Positions 15,843 through 25,183 are shown, counted from the stretch's first letter. The stretch is 64,000 nt of DNA from Elusimicrobiales bacterium (GCA_028688015.1 JAQTZB010000007.1:124001-188000), one strand, 5' to 3'. The notes: generated from the sequence alone by a model not told the origin. Made by a program: numbers and translations.

Positions 15843-17630
15843 CTAGAATTGGCGGCGGAAAAAGCGTGGCGCCGAGGAAAGCCAGCCAAACCCCAGCGAA
15901 GACTTGGGCATCGGAAACTCATAGCGCACCTTGCGTTTGAATACCAGGACGTTCTCGTTTTCGGAATGTATGATATAGCGGCCCCCAGGAAACGACAACT
16001 CCTTCCTGAGCAGGGCAACGGCCTCCGCCGACACGGGGGCTTTCTGCCACGAAGAGGTCTGGATACCACGGCTCAACAGAGCCGGAAAACTGGCTGCCGG
16101 AGTTTCGCTGATATTAAGCATTGAGTTATCAGGCCACTTTAGATCAGCGGGCCTGACTGCCGGCGCGAGGTCGAACAGCGCCGCCAGCGCGTTCTTCTGG
16201 ACTACCACGAAATCCGCCCGGTCGTAATAGCTGGGGAACCGCCAAATGTCGCTGCGGTCGACAAAAAAGCCTTCCACGGTCCTGTTAGTCCAGTAGACAA
16301 CGCTGTGGTCCTTCGGAATCGCGCGGACTGCGGCTATCGTATCGCGGTTGCTCGCTATTACGCCGGAACTGTTCTCAACAGTGTAACGGTAAGCCGAAAA
16401 GATCCTGACCCTCGGTTTGATCCCGGTCCGGCTTTGGGAGAAATCCGTCCCGGTATCTATGGCCATAGACGGCAACGCGTACAGGCCTAACCAAAAAACG
16501 TAAAAGAAAAGCGGCAGCGCCAGCAGGCGGCGCACGGGCACGAACGCTCCCTGTTCTTCCTCGCCGGAAGAAAGCAGCACGGCGGCGGCGATAAGCAGCA
16601 TGGTAAATACAGGCATAGGGTGATGCCCGCCGCCGTTCACAAAAGTTATGAACCAGTGCGCCGACGGGGCGACGAGGACCAGCGCCAGGGCCATTTTAAG
16701 CGCCCCGCCCCTGGGCTTTCCGGCCAGCAGCATCGATATCGCCAACACGGCGCCGGTCAGGCCCGCGTAATACCCGACGTCGGTGGGGTTTATCGAGGCC
16801 TCGCCGCTGAAAACCTTGCCTAGGCGCACCACAACATCCGCCGGCACCTTGTGAGAAGTTAACATGTCAAGTTTGAAGATGGGGTGAAGCACGAACGCGG
16901 AGAGGCCCGTATAAAAGGCCGCCAGCGCCGCAGCCGCCAGCGGAAAGAATTTCCGACCCGAAAAAAAAGCCAGGCAGCCGGCGTAGCCAAGCATAAAGAG
17001 AGCCGCGTCCTCCGAAACCAGCAGCAGCAGGAGGGCGACGGCGGTGAACGCCGGCCGGTTTTCCTTCAGGAAAGCGTAGTGCAGCGCCAAAATAATGACG
17101 CCCTGGTACAGCGGGAACAGGCATTTGTAAGTGATGAGGCCGATGAACCACGGCGAAAAAAGAACGGCGAGCAGGGCCGCGTAGCTGTACCAGAACCTGC
17201 GCGGTCCGTAGTGCCTGAGGATCAGGAACAGGAACAGCGGATAGCCCAGCACGTTGAAAGCGATTACCGTCGAGTAAAGAGTAAGGAGGCCGGGGGAGAT
17301 TTTGTACGGCAGCGATAACAGATAGGGAGTCAGGTTCAGGTGCATGGCCAACTGGTTGGCGTAAGGGTAGAGATTACCAGCCACCCCGTCTCCGGAAAAG
17401 TAGTAAAGAGAAGTCTGCAGCGGCCGGTCCGAAACGAAGTTATAGAAGGCCTGGTGCACCCAGGAGACGTCGCCCCAGGAAAAATCCGTCAGCGTAGTCC
17501 CGAGAAAAGCGTAAAAAGCCGACAGGTAATACACGAAGTAGGCGGCGAAGCAACCCAGCACAAAAAAAACAGTCCATTCTCCTCCCGGCCGCCGCAGCCG
17601 CGCCTGGATCCAGCCAGACAGTTTCAGCAT
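15843..17630 (-). CDS. Polytopic membrane protein, DUF2079-like
   Basis: A 595-residue protein with about 11 hydrophobic segments in the first 400 residues and a soluble C-terminal part of about 180 residues. SWVHQAFYNFVSDRPLQTSL, the acidic LLLLVSEDAALFMLGYAG motif and PMPVFTMLLIAAAVLL match the DUF2079 pattern, a family related to GT-C transferases with a conserved acidic pair in a membrane loop. The C-terminal part (NRDTIAAVRAIPKDHSVVYW) looks like the extracytoplasmic domain of that group. It is the last gene of the operon and starts at the base after the flippase stop. It may be a transferase using a lipid-linked sugar, but catalysis is unproven. Two runs of eight A/T bases lie within it. 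Confidence 0.7.
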   Translation of the reverse strand: MLKLSGWIQARLRRPGGEWTVFFVLGCFAAYFVYYLSAFYAFLGTTLTDFSWGDVSWVHQAFYNFVSDRPLQTSLYYFSGDGVAGNLYPYANQLAMHLNLTPYLLSLPYKISPGLLTLYSTVIAFNVLGYPLFLFLILRHYGPRRFWYSYAALLAVLFSPWFIGLITYKCLFPLYQGVIILALHYAFLKENRPAFTAVALLLLLVSEDAALFMLGYAGCLAFFSGRKFFPLAAAALAAFYTGLSAFVLHPIFKLDMLTSHKVPADVVVRLGKVFSGEASINPTDVGYYAGLTGAVLAISMLLAGKPRGGALKMALALVLVAPSAHWFITFVNGGGHHPMPVFTMLLIAAAVLLSSGEEEQGAFVPVRRLLALPLFFYVFWLGLYALPSMAIDTGTDFSQSRTGIKPRVRIFSAYRYTVENSSGVIASNRDTIAAVRAIPKDHSVVYWTNRTVEGFFVDRSDIWRFPSYYDRADFVVVQKNALAALFDLAPAVRPADLKWPDNSMLNISETPAASFPALLSRGIQTSSWQKAPVSAEAVALLRKELSFPGGRYIIHSENENVLVFKRKVRYEFPMPKSSLGFGWLSSAPRFFRRQF

Positions 17631-19148
17631 TTAGTCCTTACCCCCGCGCTTCAGATAGGCCAGCAGTTCTTCCCGGCTCAGGCCCGCCAGCCAGGGCATA
17701 GCCCGCAACGCGGCTCCCGCCCCCCCGGCGTAAAGAAGGGCGGAGAGCAGAAACGAAGGCAGCGCGCCGCCGCCCACCAGCCCCTGGAAAACGCCCTCCG
17801 CCAGGAATTTAACGGCGGCTCCCAGCCCGACGGCAAGCGCCAGCCCGGCCGCCTGGTAAAACCACTCGTAGTCCCAACCGCAGTTTTTGGCGATGACCCA
17901 CAGGATGAGGTTGACTGAAACTATGTTGACCAGGACCATCTTAAGAGCCAGGCCGATAGCGCCCAGTCCCAGGCCGGGCACGGCCCACGCTGGAGGAGCC
18001 AGCAGGAAGTAGGCGGCGGGAAAGCTGAACAGCATTACCGCCAGCGAAATATAGAAATACTGCCGCGTTTTCTCCACGGCCAGCAGCAAGGTGGTGGCTA
18101 TCTGGCCGAGGGCCTGGTGCACAGGGTACAGGAACATCAGGGCCAGCACCGACACGGCCGAGGCGTAGTTCCCCCCCAGAAACACCCGGACGATCTCTCC
18201 GCTCCACGGGATGAGGAAGCCTGAAAGCAGCGCTCCGAAGAAGTATAGGCTCCGGGAAACCTTCCTGAAGAGCCGCTCAACCCGCGCCATGTCCTTGCGC
18301 CGGACGGCTTCGGCGGTCTCCTTCCAAAAGATGTTCAGGATCGAAGCCGTCGCCAGCACACTGATGGACGCGAACTGATAGGAAACCTGGTAGAAGCCCT
18401 GCTGTATCGCCCCCCCGAAACGCTGCAGCATCCATTTGTCGGCAAAATCGTAAAGAAAAGCGGCCACCGAAAGCAGCGCCAGCGGCGCACAATAGTCGCG
18501 GTACTTTTTCAGCATCCCGGAAAGGGTCTCGCGGCCCTCCTCCTCGCCAGCCTCCGACGGGCCCAGCACCTTGAACGCCGCCATTACAGCCGCTATGTAC
18601 TGCGCGATCAGAAGCAGCAGGACAGCCCGGATGGAAAGGGCGGCTAGCGCCGTAAGCGCGTAAGCGCCGGCGAGATAGACCACGGCCAGCGCCAGGTTCA
18701 GGACCTGCACGCGGATAGTCTTACGGGAGGCCTCGCCGATCTGGTTCACGGTTTGCCAAAGCTGCTGCTGCAGGAAAGACGCTGTGAAGGCCAGCAGGAT
18801 AAGGGCGCGGTGCTCCCCTACCCAGGCCTGCCGCACTAGGGCGTCCGGGAGCAGCAGCGCCACGGCGGTGGCGGTAGCCACGAACTGAGCGGCAAGCCAG
18901 GCCAGATAGAACGAGTAGTACCGCAGCGGGCGCTTGGCCTGCGAGATGAAGGTGTAGAAGGCGTTGGAGGTGCCCAGGTCCAGCAGCGACTTTATAGAGA
19001 CGAAACTGCCCAGGAGGAACATCAGGCGGCCATAGTCCTCGGGCCCCAGGCCCCTGGCTACCAGCAGCCCAGCCAGGAAACTCATCCCGGCGCGAAGCGC
19101 GTTGGAGGCCAGGGACACGGCAAAGCGTTTTTTAACGGAGGCGGGCAT
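17631..19148 (-). CDS. Oligosaccharide flippase, Wzx/MATE-like
   Basis: A 505-residue membrane protein with 12-14 predicted helices. The N-terminal pattern SLASNALRAGMSFLAGLLVARGLGPEDYGRL is typical of the polysaccharide-transporter family (Polysacc_synt), which flips undecaprenyl-diphosphate-linked repeat units across the inner membrane. Soluble linkers such as GPSEAGEEEGRETL separate the two halves, followed by a YQVSYQFASISVLATASILN helix. Its length is normal for Wzx. It follows the GT-B-like gene by 12 nt and precedes the DUF2079-like gene with no gap. It is one of two separate flippase genes in the window, apart from the flippase-like domain in the large fusion. Confidence 0.9.
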   Translation of the reverse strand: MPASVKKRFAVSLASNALRAGMSFLAGLLVARGLGPEDYGRLMFLLGSFVSIKSLLDLGTSNAFYTFISQAKRPLRYYSFYLAWLAAQFVATATAVALLLPDALVRQAWVGEHRALILLAFTASFLQQQLWQTVNQIGEASRKTIRVQVLNLALAVVYLAGAYALTALAALSIRAVLLLLIAQYIAAVMAAFKVLGPSEAGEEEGRETLSGMLKKYRDYCAPLALLSVAAFLYDFADKWMLQRFGGAIQQGFYQVSYQFASISVLATASILNIFWKETAEAVRRKDMARVERLFRKVSRSLYFFGALLSGFLIPWSGEIVRVFLGGNYASAVSVLALMFLYPVHQALGQIATTLLLAVEKTRQYFYISLAVMLFSFPAAYFLLAPPAWAVPGLGLGAIGLALKMVLVNIVSVNLILWVIAKNCGWDYEWFYQAAGLALAVGLGAAVKFLAEGVFQGLVGGGALPSFLLSALLYAGGAGAALRAMPWLAGLSREELLAYLKRGGKD

Positions 19149-19160
19149 GTTGCCTGCGGG

Positions 19161-20444
19161 CTATTCCGCGCCTCCGCTCAAGGCCGTCAGCACGGACGGG
19201 AGAGAGAAAGGCGTCTTCAGGTAGCGCGCCAGTACCGCCGTGGCCACCGCTTTTTTACCGGCGATTAACTGCGCGAGCTCGGCTGGCGCGCCCGCGCAGG
19301 GTACGCCGGGCTCAGAGCCGTCGAAAGGCGGCACCAAAGGGTAGTTGGTGAGGTCGCGGCCGTTCGCGGCTGGCTCGTAAACCAAGTAGTTGACGCCGGC
19401 CAGCAAGGCCTCGACAAAAACCGTGGAAGTCGGCCCTACCACCAGCGTGGCCCGCTTCAGGGAGGCGGCCAGGGGCGCTGAGTCGAAGGAATAGAATTCG
19501 CCTCCGACAAAGCCTTTATACCACGCGGCGGATTCCGAGGGGTGCAGGCGTAGGCGGGCGCGCTTTACCCCGGCGTCCTCCAGCCCCTTGCGCACGGAAT
19601 ACAGGTACAGCGGCAGGTTGCCGCGGTCGCTGAGGATCTCCTCCCCGCTATGCTGCGCGCCATTCATGGATTTGGATATCACCAACACGTCCGCAGTTGA
19701 AAAGCGCGGTTCCAACGGCGGCGGCGCGGCAGGGCCGGGGCGGCCTGTTACGAAAATTTTCTCCCCCGGTACGCCGGCCTGCACGTAAAGTTCCTTTATA
19801 CGCTCGCCCCAGACCAGCAGGTAATTGGCCCGGTTGTCGTCTTTTGCATTATAGCGGCCCGGAAGCCCGTGCAAGGCGACGAACGACGGGCGGCCAAGTT
19901 CGCGGAAGGCCGCTATCGCGCAGCGCTCGAAGAAAGGCATATCGAAAGGCACCACCAGGGCGGCGTAGCCGCGCCGGCGGTAGAACTCGCGAAGCCCGGT
20001 CCGGAAGGCCGCGACCCGCGCTTGAAAGGCCGGGGAGAGCAGCGTCTTGAAGTCCGCCTGGTCAAAGGATCGTTTAAGGAAATCTATCTGCCGGTAAAGT
20101 TTAGCGTCTCCCAGTTCGGCAGGGGACAGGGTCCAGGGCGCCCCTTGTGCGACGAAACCAGCCTCCTCCAGCGCGGTGTTCAGGTTGAAATACGCGTTAG
20201 AGGAGATCTTTTCCAGCCCGGCCCGGCCCGGCCGGGAGCTGGGTTTGAGCCGCGCCGCGGCGCCGCGCACCAGCGTCTTGAGGCCGCGGTACTTTCGCTC
20301 CAGGTAAGCTCGCTCCTGCGGGTAGGCGAACTGCGCCCCGTAGTAATAGAGGCGTTTGTCCAGTTCAAATTTGAGCGCGTCGGCCAGCTCAGGGTCCATC
20401 CCCCCCTCTTCCTTCAGCCAGCGGGGCAGGTAAAAAGTTTCCAT
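19161..20444 (-). CDS. Unassigned GT-B-like protein, possible nonulosonic-acid or capsule transferase
   Basis: A 427-residue soluble protein I cannot place firmly. The N-terminal 130 residues are helical and charged. The middle has ALHGLPGRYNAKDDNRANYLLVWG, then LYVQAGVPGEKIFVTGRPG. The C-terminal half has RLRLHPSESAAWYKGF and VVGPTSTVFVEALLAGVNYL. A histidine-containing HP motif followed by a G-P-x-S-T stretch, with a serine/threonine before a helix, is seen in GT-B enzymes such as polysialyl- and CDP-glycerol-type transferases. It overlaps the class III aminotransferase gene by one base and follows the pseudaminic-like cassette. A transferase for that cassette's product is a reasonable inference, not something the sequence proves. 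Confidence 0.5.
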   Translation of the reverse strand: METFYLPRWLKEEGGMDPELADALKFELDKRLYYYGAQFAYPQERAYLERKYRGLKTLVRGAAARLKPSSRPGRAGLEKISSNAYFNLNTALEEAGFVAQGAPWTLSPAELGDAKLYRQIDFLKRSFDQADFKTLLSPAFQARVAAFRTGLREFYRRRGYAALVVPFDMPFFERCAIAAFRELGRPSFVALHGLPGRYNAKDDNRANYLLVWGERIKELYVQAGVPGEKIFVTGRPGPAAPPPLEPRFSTADVLVISKSMNGAQHSGEEILSDRGNLPLYLYSVRKGLEDAGVKRARLRLHPSESAAWYKGFVGGEFYSFDSAPLAASLKRATLVVGPTSTVFVEALLAGVNYLVYEPAANGRDLTNYPLVPPFDGSEPGVPCAGAPAELAQLIAGKKAVATAVLARYLKTPFSLPSVLTALSGGAE

Positions 20445-21763
20445 CAGTTGAACTTGCGGAACACCGGCTTAACGGGATCCCCGACGAGCAGGTCCTTGTA
20501 GGTCCCGGCTTTTATCGCTTTCTTGTAGGTTTTGAAGATCTTTTGGAATATCCGTATCGTCTTACTCAGTTCCTTCTCGCCGTGGGCCAGGCTGAACACG
20601 AAAGAGCCGCGGAATAACAGCCCGTTCTTAACCGCCTCCTGCATGACCAAGGTCTTGAATCCGTCGCTGAGCTGCTTCTCCGCGTCCCGGAAAAGCATCA
20701 GCAGCCAGCACGGATGCCCTTTCACGGTGATATACTCGGACAGGCCGGCGGCCTTTATGCCGTCCTCCAGCCCCTTGCGCAGCGTCTCGCCCATCTTGAT
20801 GTTGCGCTCTACCAAGTTGTTCTCTTTGACGGCCTTGATGGTGGCCATCGCGGCCGCCAGCGAATGAGTCTCCGCGCCGTGCGTCGTGGAGATCAGGAAC
20901 ACGCGCTCTTTATCGTGGTCGATGCCGCCCAGGTTCATGATGTCTCTCTTGCCGGCCAGCATGCAGCAAGAGAAGCCGTTGGCCACGCCCTTGCCCCAGG
21001 TGGTCAGGTCGGCCTGCACGCCCAGCGCGGCGTGCGCGCCCGGGTAGCCCAGGCGGAAGCCGGTGATCATCTCGTCGAGGATGAACACCGTTCCGTTCTT
21101 CTTGCAGAGGTCGCGCAGCTTGTGCAGAAAATTGTCCTGCGGGGAGTCGAATTCCATCGGCTCCAGAATCAGGCCCGCTATCTGCCCGGGGTACTTGGCA
21201 AAGAGCTCCTCGGCGGACTTGATGTCGTTGTAGCGGAAGGTCAGCGACAGGTCCGCCACCTCCTGCGGCACGCCGGCGTTGTTGGGCTTCTTGCCTATGT
21301 ACCAGTCGTCGTAGGAGAAGAAGCCGTGGTCGGAGCAGTAGGCTATGTACTTGCGCCCGGTATAGGCGCGCGCCAGTTTCAGCGCGGCCGTCGTCACCGT
21401 CGAGCCGTTCTTTGCGAACTTCACCATCTCGGCGCCCGGCACCTGGCTGATGAAATACTCGGCCAGCTCGCTCTCTATCGGCGAGGGGCACTGGAAGTTG
21501 CTGCCTTTCAGCAGCTCGGCCCGCACGGCGTCCAGCACCGGCTTATAGGCGTGGCCCAGGTTCACCGAGGTCAGGCCCATGGCCCAGTCCAGATATTTGT
21601 TGCCGTCCACGTCCCAGACGTAGCAGCCTTTACCGCGCTCTATCAGTTTGGGCCCCAGCTTGGGCGACTGGTCCAGGCCCTTGCTGTAGGTATGCCCTCC
21701 GCCCGGAATAAGTTCCTGGGCGCGCGCTATCATCTTGTCGGACTTTTCGAAGTTGGTTATCAT
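20444..21763 (-). CDS. Class III PLP aminotransferase, glutamate-1-semialdehyde aminomutase-like
   Basis: A 439-residue fold-type I PLP enzyme. The N-terminal ELIPGGGHTYSKGLDQSP and DVDGNKYLDWAMGL, the cofactor region FAKNGSTVTTAALKLARAYT, FILDEMITGFRLGYPGAH, and the Schiff-base lysine in TTWGKGVANGFS are all present. It resembles HemL, but HemL would be out of place here. Similar enzymes recur in flagellin and LPS glycosylation clusters next to NeuB-family synthases and SpsF-like cytidylyltransferases, where they probably aminate a sugar or a side chain. It sits between an aldo/keto reductase gene and the GT-B-like gene and has no role in the classical pseudaminic pathway. Confidence 0.87.
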   Translation of the reverse strand: MITNFEKSDKMIARAQELIPGGGHTYSKGLDQSPKLGPKLIERGKGCYVWDVDGNKYLDWAMGLTSVNLGHAYKPVLDAVRAELLKGSNFQCPSPIESELAEYFISQVPGAEMVKFAKNGSTVTTAALKLARAYTGRKYIAYCSDHGFFSYDDWYIGKKPNNAGVPQEVADLSLTFRYNDIKSAEELFAKYPGQIAGLILEPMEFDSPQDNFLHKLRDLCKKNGTVFILDEMITGFRLGYPGAHAALGVQADLTTWGKGVANGFSCCMLAGKRDIMNLGGIDHDKERVFLISTTHGAETHSLAAAMATIKAVKENNLVERNIKMGETLRKGLEDGIKAAGLSEYITVKGHPCWLLMLFRDAEKQLSDGFKTLVMQEAVKNGLLFRGSFVFSLAHGEKELSKTIRIFQKIFKTYKKAIKAGTYKDLLVGDPVKPVFRKFN

Positions 21764-21773
21764 GGTCTCCTCG

Positions 21774-22661
21774 CTATTTCTTCCAGTTCTGCGGCAGTAT
21801 TAAATTCTCGTCGGTCTCGGCCAGGCCCCCCAGCGCGGCCTGCAGGCCGGGCAGTTCCCCGCCGGGAAGCGACGCCAGCCCCTCTAAGTTATCCTTAAGC
21901 GCCGGCAGGCCGTCCACGCCTATCACCACCCGGTCCACCAGCGGATTGGCCAGCGCGAAGCCCGCGCAGACCGCGGCCGCCGTCCAGTCGCGAGAGGCGG
22001 CATAAGCCCGTATCATTTCCACCTTTGGGGCCGCCCGCCGCAGCCCCTCGGGGATGGTGGCGGCGTTCATCAGCAGCAGCCCCTGCAGGAAGACGGAGCG
22101 CACGTGTATCTCCACACCCGCCGCCTTCAGCGCCGGGAACACGCGCTCGAAGCGCCTGTCCAGCAGGCTGTACGGCACCTGCACTAAATCGAAATCGATC
22201 TTGGCGGCCAGCAGCCGCTCGGCCTGCTCCGGGTGGTACAGCGAGAACCCTGTTTTTTGCGTCAGGCCGCTCCGGCGGCACTCCAGCAGGCCCTCGTAGC
22301 GGCCCGGCTGCGCCAGGTACTCGTCGTAAGAATGCAGGAGCACGCCGTAGAAGCGGCCCACGCCGGCGCGGTCAGCCGAAGCGCGCAGGGCCGCAGTAGC
22401 GTCCGCGCCGGGCACATCCTTGAGCTTTGTGACCACGCGGAAACTGCCGGGCGCCGCCTTCAGGTAAGCGCCAATGGCGGCCTCGCTGCCGCCGTAGGCC
22501 TGCGCCGTGTCCAGCAGGTCCACGCCCGCCGCCCGCGCCAGTTCTAAAATTTCCAGCACCTCGGCCTGCCCCACCTGGCCGCGCGTGTTGGAAACGCCGT
22601 AAGCCAGGCCGAACTGCACCGTGCCGAGGGCGAGCTTCTTTATTTTTTCAGATGCGCCCAT
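21774..22661 (-). CDS. Aldo/keto reductase
   Basis: A 295-residue TIM-barrel oxidoreductase: LALGTVQFGLAYGVSN at the N-terminus, the catalytic-site DLLDTAQAYGGSEAAIG with Asp and Tyr, LLHSYDEYL, and a C-terminal NADPH-binding region (RVVIGVDGLPAL). The family reduces carbonyls using NADPH. A subgroup is found in surface-glycan clusters with NeuB synthases, SpsF and a HemL-like aminotransferase, as here. The gene overlaps the upstream PseI-like gene by 22 nt, so they are co-translated. A role in reducing a side chain or a precursor aldehyde of the nonulosonic acid is inferred from context only. Confidence 0.88.
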   Translation of the reverse strand: MGASEKIKKLALGTVQFGLAYGVSNTRGQVGQAEVLEILELARAAGVDLLDTAQAYGGSEAAIGAYLKAAPGSFRVVTKLKDVPGADATAALRASADRAGVGRFYGVLLHSYDEYLAQPGRYEGLLECRRSGLTQKTGFSLYHPEQAERLLAAKIDFDLVQVPYSLLDRRFERVFPALKAAGVEIHVRSVFLQGLLLMNAATIPEGLRRAAPKVEMIRAYAASRDWTAAAVCAGFALANPLVDRVVIGVDGLPALKDNLEGLASLPGGELPGLQAALGGLAETDENLILPQNWKK

Positions 22662-23701
22662 GTTAGAGGTGTACCCCGGCTTATTTTCCCGGCAGCGCGC
22701 CTGCCAATCACCTTAGGCAGGTTTTTAGGGGGCAGACCATAGGCCGGCCTGATAGACCGGACGTTCTCGTCTGTGAAAATTTCCCCTTTTATGATGTCGG
22801 CTACAGCAAACAGCGACCGCTTGAAATCCATGTTGCGCGCAGAGCGCGGGCCCGGAGTATAGGTTACCTTACCAAGCGCCTTCTCTATGACCCTGATGGA
22901 GTCGACCAAGCGTCTGAACTCTGCCGGCTCCGTAGAGAAAGGAGCGTCCGGTCCCTTATGCTTGCGGCTGAGAATGAAGTGCTTCTCAATAATCTTGCCG
23001 CCCAGAGCCACCGCCGCGCACGCCGCCTCGGTCCCTAGCGTATGGTCAGACAGGCCAGGAGTAACGCGGAAGCGTTTGGCCATGTCGGGGATTGTAAGCA
23101 GGTTGGATTCTTCCGGCAGGGCGGGATAGGCAGATACGCATTTGAGAAGCGCCAACCGCCGATTGCCGGCGCGGCGGCAGGCCGCAGCGGCATCGCGAAC
23201 CTCCGCCTCGTCGGAAAGCCCGGTCGAGATAAGCATCGGGCGCCCCTTAGAAGCCGCGTACGCTATCAGAGGCGTGTCGTTGGCCTCGAAGGAGGCAATC
23301 TTAGTCACCGGCGGGTCGAACCGTTCCAGAAAATCCACCGCCGTCCTGTCGAACGGGGTAGAAAAGCACAGCACGCCGCATTTCTGAGCCGTGGAGAACA
23401 GTTGATCGTGCCACTCCCACGGCGTGTAGGCTTTCTTGTACAGAGCGAACAGTGTTTGCCCGTCCCAGAGCGTCCCCTGGTTTATCACGAACGGGGGCCG
23501 GCCGCAGTCTATAGTCATAGTCTCCGCGGTATACGTCTGGAGCTTAACGGCGTCCGCCCCGGAGTCGGCAGCAGCCCTAATAGTATCCTTCGCGCGCGCC
23601 AGACTGCCGTTGTGATTGGCGGACAGTTCAGCTATTATGAACGCCTTGCCCGTATAGCCGGGGCTGAATAGTTTCGCTACGTCGCGTCTTGTGAATCCCA
23701 T
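22640..23701 (-). CDS. pseI: Pseudaminic acid synthase (NeuB family)
   Basis: A 353-residue NeuB-family enzyme: FIIAELSANHNGSLARAKDT, DAVKLQTYTAETMTID, NQGTLWDGQTLFALYKKAYTPWEWH, CFSTPFDRTAVDFLE, KCVSAYPALPEESNL, GLSDHTLG and VIEKHFILSRKHKGPDAPFS in the TIM barrel (residues 15-285), then a SAF-like domain (from about 295) as in sialic-acid synthases. The GTLWDG and AYTPWEWH strings are characteristic of PseI rather than NeuB or LegI. It condenses phosphoenolpyruvate with a 6-deoxy di-N-acylated hexose to give a nine-carbon acid. The substrate should come from PseC plus an acyltransferase; only PseC and a formyltransferase are present, so an N-formyl product is possible. Confidence 0.93.
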   Translation of the reverse strand: MGFTRRDVAKLFSPGYTGKAFIIAELSANHNGSLARAKDTIRAAADSGADAVKLQTYTAETMTIDCGRPPFVINQGTLWDGQTLFALYKKAYTPWEWHDQLFSTAQKCGVLCFSTPFDRTAVDFLERFDPPVTKIASFEANDTPLIAYAASKGRPMLISTGLSDEAEVRDAAAACRRAGNRRLALLKCVSAYPALPEESNLLTIPDMAKRFRVTPGLSDHTLGTEAACAAVALGGKIIEKHFILSRKHKGPDAPFSTEPAEFRRLVDSIRVIEKALGKVTYTPGPRSARNMDFKRSLFAVADIIKGEIFTDENVRSIRPAYGLPPKNLPKVIGRRAAGKISRGTPLTWAHLKK

Positions 23702-23711
23702 AGTTTACCCG

Positions 23712-24485
23712 TCAGACCGACTTCGGAGCCCAGATGTGCAGCGTCTCCGGGCCCAGGCCCTCAATCGGCGCCACGCCGGCCAGTGCCAGTTTGACCGCCA
23801 GTTTGTTGATCGGCGCGTCGTATTTCGGCTGACCCGAGGAGAGTCCGGCGTTGAAGACGCGGGAGATAAAGTAATACAAGCTCTCGAAATCCACCTTGCG
23901 CTCCAGGGTGAACTTTCCGGCCAAGTCGGACACAAATCCCTCGGTCAGGTACTCGTTGAACTCTTTCACAGTTATGGCCGGCAGGCCGAGGGTATTGCGG
24001 ATATCGTTGACGCGCTGCAGCGGCTCTATAAAGCACTCGATCATCAGGTACCTGCCGCCCGGCTTTAGAATTTCCAGTATATTGTCGGCAGCAGTATACT
24101 TACCGCGGCCCTTTGTATTGATCAGCAGGCGTTTGGAGATAACAGTGTCGAACTTTCTCCTTGCCCCGAAGGCGAAGGCACCCGGCGCGGTAGCGTCGGC
24201 AACGGCAAACTCGGCGTTGCCGATCTTGCGCCTCGCCGCCTCCTCCCGGGCACTGGCGACCATATTTTCAGAAAAGTCCATACCGAAGAAGCGCGCCCCC
24301 GGCAGTTTCTCGGCGAAATGCAGTATCAGCCGCCCGTTGCCGCATCCCACGTCGCAAATATCCGTATTGTCACGCAGGAGGCCCATCAGCAGGCTGTGCT
24401 CCAGTTCCTCTTCCATCAGGTCGAAATTCACCGCCGACATGCCGCCTTTGAACTGCTTGGCCTGGTTCTCCCAAAACTCTTTCAT
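23712..24485 (-). CDS. Class I SAM-dependent methyltransferase
   Basis: A 257-residue methyltransferase. NTDICDVGCGNGRLILHFAE is motif I, GARFFGMDFSENMVASARE is motif II, and ILEKPGG-type ILEILKPGGRYLMIE is the post-II motif. The C-terminal part (GLPAITVKEFNEYLTEGF, VFNAGLSSGQPKYD) looks like a substrate lid. It lies inside the pseudaminic-like cassette, coupled by a 4 nt overlap to the PIG-L gene before it and 10 nt before the PseI-like gene. O-methylation of the nonulosonic acid or of its acyl group is the simplest reading, but other acceptors cannot be ruled out. Confidence 0.87.
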   Translation of the reverse strand: MKEFWENQAKQFKGGMSAVNFDLMEEELEHSLLMGLLRDNTDICDVGCGNGRLILHFAEKLPGARFFGMDFSENMVASAREEAARRKIGNAEFAVADATAPGAFAFGARRKFDTVISKRLLINTKGRGKYTAADNILEILKPGGRYLMIECFIEPLQRVNDIRNTLGLPAITVKEFNEYLTEGFVSDLAGKFTLERKVDFESLYYFISRVFNAGLSSGQPKYDAPINKLAVKLALAGVAPIEGLGPETLHIWAPKSV

Positions 24486-25183
24486 TTTGCCTCCCGGCTG
24501 TTATTCTCGCGCACAAGTTCGAAAGCTTCCGCCTGCCCCAATCCCGTCCGGATACCGTGGTATTCGGCCAGGTTACGTATGGCGCGCAGCGACCGAGGAT
24601 GCGGGTACGCGCGCAACTCGCTCTTATAAAGGCGCATCGCGGCAACCTTCTTTCCCAGCGTGCCGCTTACTTCGTAAAAAACGTTCGGCGCGAACGACGA
24701 AGGATAATTCCATTCAGTGGACGACAGCACCTCGAACGAGAGTACGCGGCGCACGGTTTCCCCCTCCATCGGCCGCGTAGCCGTCAGCACCGCGTCGTAG
24801 GTCCTCTTATGGTCCACGTTCAGGTCGTTCCTGTGATGGGTAAAGATCAGCGAAGGCTTAAACTCGCGCTTGGCCCGGTCCACTATCTTGACAATGTCCA
24901 GCAAGTCCACACTGTCGAAGCGGTTATCCGGGAGCTCCGCCCCGAAGACCCTGCTCACCCCTATCTCGCGGTTGGCCAGGTCTCTACAGCGGCGCAGACC
25001 CTCAAGCTCCCTGCTGCATTTTTCAGGCTCGCGCTCATCCCCCCGGGAAGTCACGCCCTCGCCCAGGATCAGCGTGGCGGCGGTCCACCCCTCCCGCACA
25101 AAGCGGGCCACGGTGGCCCCGCAGCCCAGTATCTCATCGTCGGGATGAGCCGCCACTACCAGCAATCTTTTATTTTCTTTCAT
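24482..25183 (-). CDS. PIG-L family N-deacetylase
   Basis: A 233-residue LmbE/PIG-L protein. The zinc-binding AHPDDEILGCGAT is at residue 13, LPDNRFD in the middle, and the third ligand is in THHRNDLNVDHKRTYDAV. This family hydrolyses N-acetyl groups from sugars such as GlcNAc. It overlaps both neighbours by 4-14 nt and sits directly after the formyltransferase gene. An N-deacetylase next to an N-formyltransferase suggests acetyl groups are replaced by formyl (or other acyl) groups on a cassette intermediate. That order of reaction is an inference. All metal-binding residues appear present, so the enzyme should be active. Confidence 0.9.
   Translation of the reverse strand: MKENKRLLVVAAHPDDEILGCGATVARFVREGWTAATLILGEGVTSRGDEREPEKCSRELEGLRRCRDLANREIGVSRVFGAELPDNRFDSVDLLDIVKIVDRAKREFKPSLIFTHHRNDLNVDHKRTYDAVLTATRPMEGETVRRVLSFEVLSSTEWNYPSSFAPNVFYEVSGTLGKKVAAMRLYKSELRAYPHPRSLRAIRNLAEYHGIRTGLGQAEAFELVRENNSREAK

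Noticed and set aside
20444-21763. Tetrapyrrole biosynthesis gene hemL
   Set aside because: The sequence is HemL-like, but the gene is locked in a glycan cassette with a synthase, a cytidylyltransferase and an aldo/keto reductase, so a housekeeping role is unlikely.
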